Of a DNA stretch of 64,000 nt, positions 25,793-34,181 are shown piece by piece (position 1 is the first letter of the stretch; each line of letters opens with the position of its first letter). The notes below the pieces were generated by a model that made no database searches, was not told the origin of the DNA, and saw only the letters and a list, made by a program, of their open reading frames with translations. Source of the stretch: Pseudomonadota bacterium. Lineage in GTDB: Bacteria > Desulfobacterota > Desulfovibrionia > Desulfovibrionales > Desulfovibrionaceae. The stretch covers positions 324,182-388,181 of the forward strand of contig JAEWQB010000010.1 in NCBI GenBank assembly GCA_023460395.1, in the 5' to 3' direction. Made by a program: the position numbers and the translations under genes.

Positions 25793-25816
25793 TCCCTACC
25801 ATCTCCCTACCAGAAT
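25793..25816 (+). repeat. 24-bp repeat near the right att site (copy B), arm-type site candidate
   Basis: Identical to 16954-16977, on the same strand. CTGTGAAAC also occurs at both ends (16939-16947, 25848-25856, 25909-25917). Confidence 0.6.
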
Positions 25817-25923
25817 AGCGGAATGGAGGGTGATTTTCAATGAAAACCTGTGAAACTCAGATCTTCTATTTATCTGAAATATAAATATAAATGATAACGT
25901 GTGACAACCTGTGAAACACCAAA

Positions 25924-25974
<51 letters not shown>

Positions 25975-25985
25975 CAAAAGAATAC

Positions 25986-26017
25986 AGGGGTTATGCCTTA
26001 CGGCGTAACCCCTTTTT
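25986..26017 (+). terminator. Hairpin terminator behind attR
   Basis: AGGGGTTATGCC pairs with GGCGTAACCCCT (one T-G pair) around TTAC, followed by TTTT. It may be the original terminator of tRNA-Pro or that of an earlier element. Confidence 0.75.
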
Positions 26018-26417
26018 CGTATTTGGCAGGTACAAAGGCAGGTACAACTTTTGTAAGCGCCACAGAAAATTTAGTTGCTGACCCCATGAACGGATCAAAT
26101 AGAGCGATTCCGACCAGTGCATTTGTACTAAATTCGCAAGTAATGGCAGTCCATTAGGTTGGCACCCTATTCACGCCGCCCTTGCGAACTTCTCAGGCTT
26201 GCCCCTTCGCCGCGCGTTGCTCCATTCTGGCCAGCTTTCCCGCTCAAGCACCCGCCACTGCCGGAGCAGTAATGTGCCTAGCAACTCAAAAGGAAGGACC
26301 GAATCCGTCTAAACCATCCTAATACACTGTATTCATTTATATTAGTGAATATGAAATCTATAGTCTGTATATCTATAGACTGTAGACTCATGAAATGCAA
26401 GCATTCACTGTTCAGCT
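26018..26417. other. Intergenic stretch with repeat, gene remnant and operator
   Basis: GGCAGGTACA is directly repeated at 26025-26034 and 26037-26046. On the minus strand, 26171-26308 reads as an open C-terminal protein remnant (TDSVLPFELLGTLLLRQWRVLERESWPEW, then a basic tail and stop) with no start. 26357-26389 carries AGTCT/AGACT repeats upstream of the Xre gene. Confidence 0.45.
26357..26389. promoter_or_regulatory. Operator-like AGTCT/AGACT repeats before the Xre gene
   Basis: AGTCT (26362-26366) is inverted against AGACT (26377-26381), and AGACT recurs at 26384-26388. Such paired GACT/AGTC boxes are typical of controller (C) protein genes that regulate themselves. The Xre start lies 29 bases further on with no ribosome-binding site. 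Confidence 0.5.
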
Positions 26418-26651
26418 ATGAAAACCACGCAAGAAAAGCGCACCAGATTACGTCTGCTCGCCGCAAAGCGGATACGACAAATTCGGGAAGGAAAAGGGCT
26501 GTCTCAAGAAGCGCTGGCAGATATTGCCGGACTGCACCGTACGTATATTTCCAGCATTGAGCGCGGGGAAAAAAACTTTACAGTGGACTCGCTTGAACGC
26601 GTCGCGGAAGCACTTGACGTTGATATCAGAGAATTTTTTATTCCTGAATAG
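26418..26651 (+). CDS. Xre-family regulator resembling restriction-modification controller proteins
   Basis: This 77-residue protein is a single helix-turn-helix domain: RIRQIREGKGLSQEALADIAGLHRTYISSIERGEKNFTVDSLERVAEALDV. This spacing is typical of C proteins and small Xre repressors. The start lacks a ribosome-binding site, as in leaderless C genes, and AGTCT/AGACT operator-like repeats lie upstream. No intact restriction or methyltransferase gene adjoins it, so it may be an orphan. Confidence 0.82.
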   Translation: MKTTQEKRTRLRLLAAKRIRQIREGKGLSQEALADIAGLHRTYISSIERGEKNFTVDSLERVAEALDVDIREFFIPE

Positions 26652-26670
26652 CGGATGGGGAACCGCTACG

Positions 26671-26862
26671 TTGCAGGCTTCCCTAAATGGGGAGGATTAC
26701 CCTCCGAGCCGAACAGCAGGAATCAGCGCAGCACTTGCAACGCTTGAGCGATATACACGCGAACTTGGAACCGCTCTTGTCGCGTTTGAGCGCCTTATTG
26801 AACGCGAGATAGCGAAGGCACGGAATAGGCAACGAAGCAGAGGCCCGGGAATGAGCAGATAA
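26671..26862 (+). CDS. Possible small hypothetical protein
   Basis: An open frame from a TTG gives about 63 residues: a short polar start, then a continuous helix (ISAALATLERYTRELGTALVAFERLIEREIAKARNRQRSRG). GGGG lies about 9 bases before the TTG. The gene would sit 19 bases after the Xre gene. Start and reality are uncertain. Confidence 0.3.
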   Translation: MQASLNGEDYPPSRTAGISAALATLERYTRELGTALVAFERLIEREIAKARNRQRSRGPGMSR

Positions 26863-26899
26863 AAGGAAGCCCTTGGCGGTTGATTCACCAAGGGCTTCC
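26861..26899 (-). terminator. Terminator of the hypothetical gene at 26923
   Basis: GGAAGCCCTTGG (26865-26876) pairs with CCAAGGGCTTCC (26888-26899), followed on the minus strand by TTTT. Confidence 0.75.
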
Positions 26900-26922
26900 G
26901 GTCATTTCGATTTTCGCGGGGC

Positions 26923-27414
26923 TTATGCTTCTACAAGTTCGACAGTGCTGTAGGCGTCCTGCATTTTATACAGCAGCCTTTCCGTACGTTTGAACTCACG
27001 CGCCAGAATATGGATAACCACGCCGTCAAACTCCGCTTCCGCCTCTACATTTTCCATGAGAGAAGTAAAACCGACCAGGGAAGTATAGGCATTGAAGAGC
27101 AGGCCGCGAAAATCATCCACTTCCTGTTCTTCCAGCAGTTCTTGCTCCTGCCGGAGTGCCAGGGGGGAAAAGTGCAGATTGCGAATTTCACCCGAGTCTG
27201 GTCCATAAGAACCGCTTTCCCCAATTTTGTCATGCTCAGATGTTGTGTCTTCCGGGCAAGTGTCCAACTGCGCAAGCCTAACGGAAAGCAGAGCCTCGGC
27301 CGTGCTCTGGAGCATTGCGGCCAAAGTGGTAAAATCCAGGTTTGGGGACGTGCCCTGAGCAAAACAAGAAAGTGGGGGGCGGGATCGACCGGTGTTCTGG
27401 GAAGGTGTAGACAT
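26923..27414 (-). CDS. Hypothetical protein
   Basis: This 163-residue soluble protein has a polar N-terminus, then helices (LDFTTLAAMLQSTAEALLSVRLAQL; ALRQEQELLEEQEVDDFRGLLFNAYTSLVGF; VVIHILAREFKRTERLLYKMQDAY). GGAG lies 6 bases before the ATG, and a good terminator follows. It is not similar to anything I recognise. It sits between the Xre gene and the DRT3 locus and could belong to the same accessory block. Confidence 0.6.
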   Translation of the reverse strand: MSTPSQNTGRSRPPLSCFAQGTSPNLDFTTLAAMLQSTAEALLSVRLAQLDTCPEDTTSEHDKIGESGSYGPDSGEIRNLHFSPLALRQEQELLEEQEVDDFRGLLFNAYTSLVGFTSLMENVEAEAEFDGVVIHILAREFKRTERLLYKMQDAYSTVELVEA

Positions 27415-27721
27415 AAGAAGCTCCAGTGGTTTTTTCTATTGGAGTCCTTCAAATGAAAGGCTCCGGGTGCTAGAAACCGTCACTGGAACGGCGGACGTAT
27501 TCCCGGCAAGCCGGTATTGTATTAGCCCACACCCGGAAGAACAGGCAGAGGTTACGCCCAAAGATAGGCGCAAAAAAAGCCATTGCTTTCGGGACGGCGG
27601 ACCGCCAGTGAATAAAGGTGTTTCTAAGCACCTATCAAGATCAAATCATAAGAATGCAAAGGTGTCAACTTATCAAAAAAGCAGTACTTACAAGATAAAC
27701 GATACCCTGCTGATTTATAAA

Positions 27722-27755
27722 GAAAAAAAACGGCGCTGCTCCCCGCCGTTTTTTT
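27722..27755 (-). terminator. Bidirectional-looking terminator downstream of the DRT3 locus
   Basis: AACGGCG (27729-27735) pairs with CGCCGTT (27744-27750). T runs follow on both strands. It would end the drt3 transcript or its ncRNA. Confidence 0.85.
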
Positions 27756-27841
27756 GTTAAGAACCTATTTTTAAAGATAAGTCCTCAACTCATGCATGTG
27801 TGTGACTAAACTAGCCATGAGGCATGAGCAGAGCATGATAT
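27722..27841 (-). ncRNA. Candidate DRT3-associated non-coding RNA
   Basis: This segment lies directly downstream of drt3b on the same strand and holds no gene. On the minus strand CTCATGC (27828-27822) pairs with GCATGAG (27795-27789). The 26-base loop between them contains CACACACA (27804-27797). A strong terminator closes the segment. As I remember it, DRT3 systems act with an ncRNA that has an ACACAC template; I could not check this or its usual position. No similar CA tract is seen upstream of drt3a. This is a prediction from position, structure and the tract. Confidence 0.5.
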
Positions 27842-29932
27842 CTAGTATACTTCGAAGCTTTGCTTAGCGTCAAGCTCGCGGGAAAAGTCGAAATCGTCCC
27901 ATTTAAAAAAGAACACTGGCTGATTTGCTGAGAAACTTAAATAGTTACCGCTAAGAAGCGCTGAAAGCAGTGGGGGGTCTGTTATTCCAAAATGAGAAAG
28001 GATATCTTGTTTTGAAATATTATCTATATATGGACACGACAAGCTATCTAAAGCTAGAAAGAGTATTTCTGAATTTTGATGTATATTCTGCTCTAGTTTA
28101 ATTTTATCTACTATACTATTTGTAACGAACCTCTTTAGCTGAGCGTATTTTTTATTTGTTTTTATATAGCACAATAATGACATTAGTGAGAAATAATTTA
28201 ACTTATGCTTTTCCTTATACGAATGACCATCAAAGGTAAGTCTAAAATATTCCTCAAGTAATTTTTCACTAATCTTATAATTTTTTCCTAATTCTGATAC
28301 GATCGTCAATAAATAAAGATTCTCAACTTGTGCAAACTCTGAACTTTTATTCTTTTTTAGAAAGAACGTAATATTCTCAAATATCTTTTGAAATATGATA
28401 TATTTTAAGTCTATGTTTGTACTTCCGTTTCTGCAAAATTTTATTACTAAATTGAGAACTCGCGAAAGCTTAATTGTTAAATTAACTTTTGATGAAAAGG
28501 AATACAGAAAAAATACAAAGTCTATTATTTCATTCAATGACTTTATTAAATTTTTCTCTGATTTATATTTGTGCGATGTTTTAGCATACCTTTTAAAAAT
28601 TTCCCTTGCTTTTCTCTCAATAATCGCAAATGTATATGACAATATGTCATTAGTATTGACTTTGCTTTCAGATATTACGGTCTTAAATCCAACAATAAGT
28701 GGTTTTGACTTTACATTAATCTTACAATTAAACGAAATAGTTCCGTCATTTTCAATCTCTTCTATCAGCTTATAATCAAGACTCTCTTCGAGTAATTCTG
28801 ATATTTTATGCTTAGCTATCGATATCTCTGTAACAATAGGTTTCTCGAATTGAATTTGTTTATTGACATTCAAGTACAACTTCAAATCGCGCAAGATAGC
28901 TTGTAGATTGGGAACAATTTTCTCTTTCAGGGCTTCATCATTGTAAAACACAAAAAAGTCATCAACATATCTAAATATTTGGTAGTCCTGCCTATGATAA
29001 TGCCCTTCATCAGCAAGCTTTTTCTCAAGACGAGTGTCAACATTTTGCAGTATCAATTCTGCAAATATTCTCGAAAACTCAGGGCCGATAATTATCCCAT
29101 TAGTCTCTTTGTAGTTTATAAGCTGCATAAACCTATCAAATTCACCAGAAAAAGTCTGATTAGTTATGCCGATTTTCCTTTTTGCAACATCTTTTCCTAA
29201 AATGGCCCATGCTAAAGAGTGGGTATATATGCTGTCAAAGCATTTAGAAATGTCCAACTTTAATAGTTTATTAAACTTCTTTTCACATCTATGATAAATA
29301 TATGATTCATAAAACTTGTAAACGTTACTGTATTCTTTATATATAAAGAATTAACGGATATTTTCATATTCCTTTTCATACTCTTCAATGTAACTTATAT
29401 CATCACCCAAAGAATCTATATGTAGTTTATCATTAAAATATACATGTGTAGCGATTGATTCAGGACGACGTATTGAAAAGTTGCTCTTATTGCAATAATA
29501 CAAAATTAATTCTTTGTACTTTTCATAAAAGGCTATCAAATATAACTGACCTAAGGGATGGCAAACTGCAAGTTCTCTGTAATCGTTGTCACGGTGCCGA
29601 ATTTTATAAAAAAACGGACGGAGCATGGCTCTAGAAAAATCAACAGCAGCAGAGTGTGATTGAATCCTTACTCCTCGTCGAACTATATCCTGTGAAATTA
29701 TGGGTGTGGTCCAGGAAAGTCCAAAAAGGATACGAATCAAGTGCTCTATGCTTTTCACTCCAAGCCGTGTTTCCCATAAAATGGATTTAAAGTCAGAGGA
29801 AAGTTTAATTTTGTTTTCAACCAAAAATCTGTAAAAATACCTATTTGAAAAAGACAATGGAGTCTCGTATGGGAGAGTATCAGAGAGAACACATCGCTCA
29901 GTGTGTTTTAATGGAATTTTCCTACGCGACAT
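27842..29932 (-). pseudogene. drt3b: Drt3b-like reverse transcriptase of a DRT3 antiphage system, with one in-frame TAA stop
   Basis: The reading frame from ATG 29932 to 27842 has 697 codons and stays in one frame, but codon 194 (29351-29353) is TAA. Before it, LKHTERCVLSDTLPYETPLSFSNRYFYRFL fits the N-terminus of Drt3b. After it, the frame continues coherently (FFIYKEYSNVYKFYES..YHRCEKKFNKLLK) into reverse-transcriptase motif A (LDISKCFDSI, D227), motif B (NGIIIGPEFSRIFAEL) and motif C (FRYVDDFFVF, YVDD 322-325), then a long helical C-terminal domain. A longer start at 29995 is open. The start overlaps the drt3a end by 11 bases. The stop is a nonsense mutation, a sequencing error or a recoded codon. 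The composition is very AT-rich. Confidence 0.82.
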
Positions 29933-31274
29933 TTTTCCAAGCCTTTGTGATTTTTGCCAATCCTTTAGTTGAGAAAAGGTAAAAGGCTTTTTCAACGTAG
30001 CCTTCTTTGAAGCTAAGTTCTTGAATCCTAGTCTTTAAATCTGATTTAATCCTTGGATTTAACGATACTAAAGACCTTAAATAGGCATCCAGGGCATTCA
30101 AGTCAGAATAGTCAGTCAAGTGTTCATTGGAAAAATACATTCCAGTCAAGATGTGTTTTTTACTATTGTATAGTCGCGTATTTCCTGTAAGAAATTTCAA
30201 CCTGCAGTATAATATTTTTGAAGCTCTATTGTAATCAAATGCATAACATCTATCAAATTCATAGAGCGACAATCTTATTCTTTCTTTATATCTATTGAAT
30301 TTCTTGGAACTCATTTTAGTTTCTACTTGGCCGTTACCAAAGGATATTCTATACCCCAAGTATTCAAATTTATCATTTTTCGGGGTTGAAATATCATGTA
30401 ATGATACTTTTGACATATTTAAGGATAGTTGAATTTTGTTTAATTCTTTTTCAACTAACCTTAGAATATCATTTATTGTTTTTACATTATGTGGTGAAAA
30501 TATTGCAATGATATCATCAACATACCTTGCGTAATATATAACATTATCTAATTGTGTAACAGTACGGTCGAATTCTCGCATATATAGTTCACTTAAATAT
30601 GCGCTAACCCCTACTCCTCTCGGAATTCCCACACCCGATTGAGACACTCGTCTAAATTCGCTAAGTATTCTTTGTATTACTCTTTGTGATGTATAGGAAA
30701 GTACTGCATCCTTACTTAGTTTTTCCAAAAGCACTTTATGTGGTATGCTTTCGAAAAAACTTTTTACATCTAACCTCAAAACCCACTTCGGGAGCGGATC
30801 ACTAAGCAATGTCATGAGTTGGGAAATAATGTGATTACGGTTTTCTTGTTTAACTTTGTAAATACTCCGTATATTTTGCTGAACCTGCTTGATTGCAAAG
30901 TATGAAACAGCACAGGTTTTATCTGGCCCATAGGCTATCTTTCCAGTTGGTAAAGTAAGTTTATTCAAAGTCAAATTAAAGCTGCCACGCAGAATTTCAT
31001 CACTTATTTTTGAAAGAGCTAAGCTTAATTGTTTTTCTTTTTTCTCTTTGGTTTTGAGTTTCTGCTGATTCAGCGCATCTCTAGCTTCTATATATTTTGC
31101 TGGAGAAAGAGTACCCTTTTTGGCTTTTAACTGCCGAAAAGATGCAGCTATTTTTTTGAGTGTATCCGTCTCGGTTTGAAGCTCGGGAAAAAACATGCCC
31201 TCAAGGTTTACACCTTTTCTATTTTCGTAATCGTATATTTTTCGAAGATTGTTTTCAGTAAAAGCTTGGCGCAT
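29922..31274 (-). CDS. drt3a: Drt3a-like reverse transcriptase of a DRT3 antiphage system
   Basis: The protein has 450 residues. The N-terminal region (MRQAFTENNLRKIYDYENRKG, then a lysine-rich helix) precedes a complete RT palm: motif A WVLRLDVKSFFESI (D169), motif B GVGIPRGVGVSAYLSELYM, and motif C YYARYVDDIIAIF (YVDD 251-254). A C-terminal helical region follows. It pairs with a second RT in an 11-base overlap, the layout of DRT3 (UG3 plus UG8) defence systems. There is no maturase or endonuclease domain as in group II introns. I chose MRQAF because GGGGGG lies 3 bases before it; an ORF 30 codons longer is open. AT-rich relative to the backbone. Confidence 0.88.
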   Translation of the reverse strand: MRQAFTENNLRKIYDYENRKGVNLEGMFFPELQTETDTLKKIAASFRQLKAKKGTLSPAKYIEARDALNQQKLKTKEKKEKQLSLALSKISDEILRGSFNLTLNKLTLPTGKIAYGPDKTCAVSYFAIKQVQQNIRSIYKVKQENRNHIISQLMTLLSDPLPKWVLRLDVKSFFESIPHKVLLEKLSKDAVLSYTSQRVIQRILSEFRRVSQSGVGIPRGVGVSAYLSELYMREFDRTVTQLDNVIYYARYVDDIIAIFSPHNVKTINDILRLVEKELNKIQLSLNMSKVSLHDISTPKNDKFEYLGYRISFGNGQVETKMSSKKFNRYKERIRLSLYEFDRCYAFDYNRASKILYCRLKFLTGNTRLYNSKKHILTGMYFSNEHLTDYSDLNALDAYLRSLVSLNPRIKSDLKTRIQELSFKEGYVEKAFYLFSTKGLAKITKAWKNVA

Positions 31275-31487
31275 TATCCCCCCAATAGCGAGAGAGCAAC
31301 AAATAAACAACTTACATGAGCATCGGATCGCTTGCCCATCTGAGAAATGAGGTACCCTAGTCACAGGCAGTATACATTTTACTATAGCATTCTCAACTTA
31401 TGTTTTGGGATGGTGGGAATAGTGGTGGGAACATAAAGAATCAACAGAAAAGGGCTTACGATTTTCATCGTAAGCCCTTGAATTATC
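31275..31487. other. Upstream region of drt3a and tRNA-fMet terminator
   Basis: 31275-31400 should hold the drt3a promoter; I see no clear consensus. 31408-31429 contains GGTGGGAA twice, arm-site-like. 31447-31479 is the tRNA-fMet terminator (12-bp stem AAGGGCTTACGA, loop TTTTCA, T run on the minus strand). Confidence 0.55.
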
Positions 31488-31564
<77 letters not shown>

Positions 31565-31579
31565 TCACGTGCAGGGGAG

Positions 31580-31608
31580 GTACTACGCTCGGCCTTGGGG
31601 GATGTCAA
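31580..31608 (-). promoter_or_regulatory. Promoter of tRNA-fMet
   Basis: On the minus strand TTGACA, 17 bases, TAGTAC; the -10 box ends 16 bases before the tRNA. Confidence 0.75.
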
Positions 31609-31653
31609 TCATTCATTTACAAGAATTAGCCGATTAGCTAATTTCCCCCGGTT

Positions 31654-32526
31654 ATGACACCTATATCCACACTTTCTCTTGTCGTCCCCGTTTACAATGA
31701 AGAGGACAACCTGCCCATCCTTTTTGCGGAGATCGCTTGCGCCATGCGCGATACCGGAAAGGCATGGCAGGTTCTTTTTGTAAATGATGGCAGCACGGAC
31801 CAGAGCCTTGATGCCATTCAACGGCTGGCGGCAGAGCATGACACCGTCCGTTATCTCTCTTTCGCGCAAAATTGCGGACAATCCGCCGCCTTTAAAGCCG
31901 GTTTCGACGCCGCTACCGGGGACGTGATTATCACGATGGATGCGGACTTACAAAACGACCCGGCAGATATTCCACACATGCTCACGGAATATGAAAAAGG
32001 GTATGACATGGTCATAGGATGGCGCGCCAACCGGCAAGATTCGCTGACGAAGAAACTCGTTTCCCGCATCGGCAATACTCTGCGGAACTGGTTAAGTCAG
32101 GAAACCGTCCGCGATACGGGATGTTCACTAAAAATCATGCGCACCGACATGGCGCAGCGGATTCCCATGTTCACCGGCATGCACCGCTTCTTGCCCACAC
32201 TTATGAAAATGCAGGGTGCCTCGGTCGCCGAAATTCGGGTTCATCACCGGCCCCGGCAGCACGGGATATCAAAGTATGGTGTATGGGATCGCCTGAAAGC
32301 CACCACGTTTGACCTGCTTGCCATTCGTTGGATGAAAAAACGCGCCATCCGCTATACCATCGCGGCACACAATCTTCCCGCTTCGCACGTCGGCAATCAG
32401 ACATCTCCCGCTATGAATTCCACACTCCACACCGGAAGCCACATGGACCCGTCCTGTTCCGGCTGCCGGTGTGACAGTTCTGCGGCTCACTGTGGAGACG
32501 CCGCATCTCCACCTGCGAAGTCATGA
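31654..32526 (+). CDS. Family 2 glycosyltransferase (polyprenyl-phosphate sugar transferase type)
   Basis: The protein has 290 residues. The GT2 fold is clear: SLVVPVYNEEDNLP at the start, FVNDGSTDQS, the metal-binding DxD in ITMDADLQNDP, and RDTGCSLKIMRT plus the HHRPRQHGISKYG acceptor region. It resembles ArnC or dolichol-phosphate-mannose synthases. The C-terminal ~45 residues (LPASHVGNQTSPAM onward) are low-complexity with no membrane helix, which is odd for ArnC. No strong ribosome-binding site is seen. The stop overlaps the next gene (ATGA). Confidence 0.92.
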   Translation: MTPISTLSLVVPVYNEEDNLPILFAEIACAMRDTGKAWQVLFVNDGSTDQSLDAIQRLAAEHDTVRYLSFAQNCGQSAAFKAGFDAATGDVIITMDADLQNDPADIPHMLTEYEKGYDMVIGWRANRQDSLTKKLVSRIGNTLRNWLSQETVRDTGCSLKIMRTDMAQRIPMFTGMHRFLPTLMKMQGASVAEIRVHHRPRQHGISKYGVWDRLKATTFDLLAIRWMKKRAIRYTIAAHNLPASHVGNQTSPAMNSTLHTGSHMDPSCSGCRCDSSAAHCGDAASPPAKS

Positions 32527-33023
32527 CCGCCCCGCTATTTTGGTATATCCGCTGGGGGGTAACCGTACTGTGTCTGCTCGTGCAGGCCTACTACATTGCC
32601 CGGATAGTATATAGAACGCTGCGACGGCGGGACGCCGTGGCAGGACACCACATGCCCTTCTCCCGGCCTCCGTCTGAAACGGTGCGGACCGGGTATGAAA
32701 AAATATTGCCCGCCCCTGTGCAACCAATGCAAGCTCACAACTGCGGCACAGGACAGAGCCCAATATCCCCCGCAACGCCCTGCCGCATGGGCACGGGGCA
32801 ATGTCCGCGCAAGAAGCCCTCCTCCCCCTTCCTGTCTGTGCTACTTGCCGCCCACGGCATTGCTCCGGGGATACTCGCCTGCGGTATCATGGCAGGATTT
32901 GCAATCTATGACAGCGACGTAACGCTGCTTGTATCCCAATTCCTGCTCATGATTCTCCTTTTCGGCCCCCGCCTTGCCGCCCTCCTGCCTACCGGAACCC
33001 CTCGCCCGCCCAGCGAACAGTGA
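32523..33023 (+). CDS. Small membrane protein, hypothetical
   Basis: The protein has 166 residues. A membrane helix lies at 6-27 (FWYIRWGVTVLCLLVQAYYIARI). A polar, proline-rich loop with cysteines follows, then two hydrophobic stretches (FLSVLLAAHGIAPGILACGIMAGFAIY and VTLLVSQFLLMILLFGPRLAALL). Position after a GT2 gene, with which it overlaps by 4 bases, suggests a part in lipid-linked sugar handling. It may relate to LpxB-N-type membrane proteins, but I could not confirm that motif. Confidence 0.65.
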   Translation: MTAPLFWYIRWGVTVLCLLVQAYYIARIVYRTLRRRDAVAGHHMPFSRPPSETVRTGYEKILPAPVQPMQAHNCGTGQSPISPATPCRMGTGQCPRKKPSSPFLSVLLAAHGIAPGILACGIMAGFAIYDSDVTLLVSQFLLMILLFGPRLAALLPTGTPRPPSEQ

Positions 33024-33270
33024 CCCATTTCAAAAATTATCCCTCTCGTGGCCTGATAAGGTCACTTCTTTCTTTCCCAGAAGCGTAATCTGGGGTAGGA
33101 CTCCGCAAGGCGAGCACATACGCTGGTTTGACCGATCTACGGCGGACCACTGCATGCCCGCTCCCGCAGCCCTGCGACGCATCTGGCACCCCGTTCCCAC
33201 CTGCTCTGATTTTGTGGGACAACAATACCGCAGCGACCGCGCTGTCTACGCTCCCGGAGGATTTCCCCCT

Positions 33271-33990
33271 GTGTCTAACGTGTTTCGCACCATGCGCTCC
33301 CGGCCTTTCCTTAAAGGCTGTGTGCTTTTCCTACTACTTGCCACGGGGATATACCTGCTCCGAGTTTCCGGGCTAGGCGAGGTGCTGGATAAACATTGGA
33401 TGGATGACCACATCCGCGATCAGGGGATACGGGGATATCTTCTTTTCCTAGCTATTTCAGCAGGTTTTACAGCGGTGGGATTACCCCGGCAAATCATCAG
33501 CTTCTTCGCGGGATACGTGTACGGCGTAATCGCAGGCACCCTTGTGGGAGTTCTGGGAAGCGGGCTGGGGTGTGCGCTTTCCTTCTTTTACGCCCGGCTG
33601 TTGGGGGGAGCGATCATACGTAAGCGACAGGGCACGCGCACGGCACGCCTCAACGCGTTTTTGGAACGCGAGCCATTCCAGATGGCTGTGGTTGTAAGGC
33701 TGCTTCCTGTCGGAAGCAATATCCTCACCAATCTGGTGGCAGGTGTCACCGGCATTCCCGCCTTACCCTTCTTGGCAGGGTCGCTTTGCGGATATCTGCC
33801 TCAGACACTCATCTTCGCGCTGTTAGGCAGCGGCGTACACGTGGAGCCTCTTTGGCGCACGACTCTCAGCGGAGCGCTGCTGGCACTTTCCAGTGTCATG
33901 GGCTACAGGCTATACCGCCGCTATCGCGTAGCGGAAAGCTTAGAGGTGCCTACCCTCGATACCGACGCGACGAAGCCGTCCAATACATAA
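33271..33990 (+). CDS. DedA/TVP38 (SNARE-associated) family membrane protein
   Basis: The protein has about 239 residues. The family signature is FFAGYVYGVIAGTLVGVLGSGLGCALSFFYARLLGG, with LPVGSNILTNLVAGVTGIPALPFLAGSLCGYLPQTLIFALLGSG near the C-terminus. Several membrane helices are seen. The family includes lipid flippases. I chose GTG at 33271 (GGAGG 10 bases upstream); ATG at 33292 is an alternative. A much longer open frame begins inside the previous gene but lacks support. It probably works with the GT2 pair upstream. Confidence 0.85.
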   Translation: MSNVFRTMRSRPFLKGCVLFLLLATGIYLLRVSGLGEVLDKHWMDDHIRDQGIRGYLLFLAISAGFTAVGLPRQIISFFAGYVYGVIAGTLVGVLGSGLGCALSFFYARLLGGAIIRKRQGTRTARLNAFLEREPFQMAVVVRLLPVGSNILTNLVAGVTGIPALPFLAGSLCGYLPQTLIFALLGSGVHVEPLWRTTLSGALLALSSVMGYRLYRRYRVAESLEVPTLDTDATKPSNT

Positions 33991-34181
33991 CCCCAAAACA
34001 GCCCCGCGTGAAACAAAACAGCCTGTTGGCAGTGCGGAGTGCCGGTGTTCCACGGAATCTAACCGCGCGTACAACACAGCCTCATGCCACGCCGCCCGGT
34101 AGCTCCAGCAATCCTGAGGCGGCCCCGGTCATTCACACGCGGCACACGCGGCACATGCGACACACGGAACGTTTGCGCCGA

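Noticed and set aside
29258..29350. Frameshift in drt3b between the two open parts
   Set aside because: The distance between the stop and the next part is exactly 31 codons in the same phase, so only a stop codon separates them.
27842..31364. Diversity-generating retroelement, retron or group II intron as the identity of the RT genes
   Set aside because: No template/variable repeat pair, no msr/msd-like inverted repeats and no maturase or endonuclease domain are seen; two overlapping RTs of different type fit DRT3.
32974..33270. Long N-terminal extension of the DedA/TVP38-like protein
   Set aside because: It overlaps the previous gene and is not membrane-like; GGAGG precedes a later in-frame GTG.
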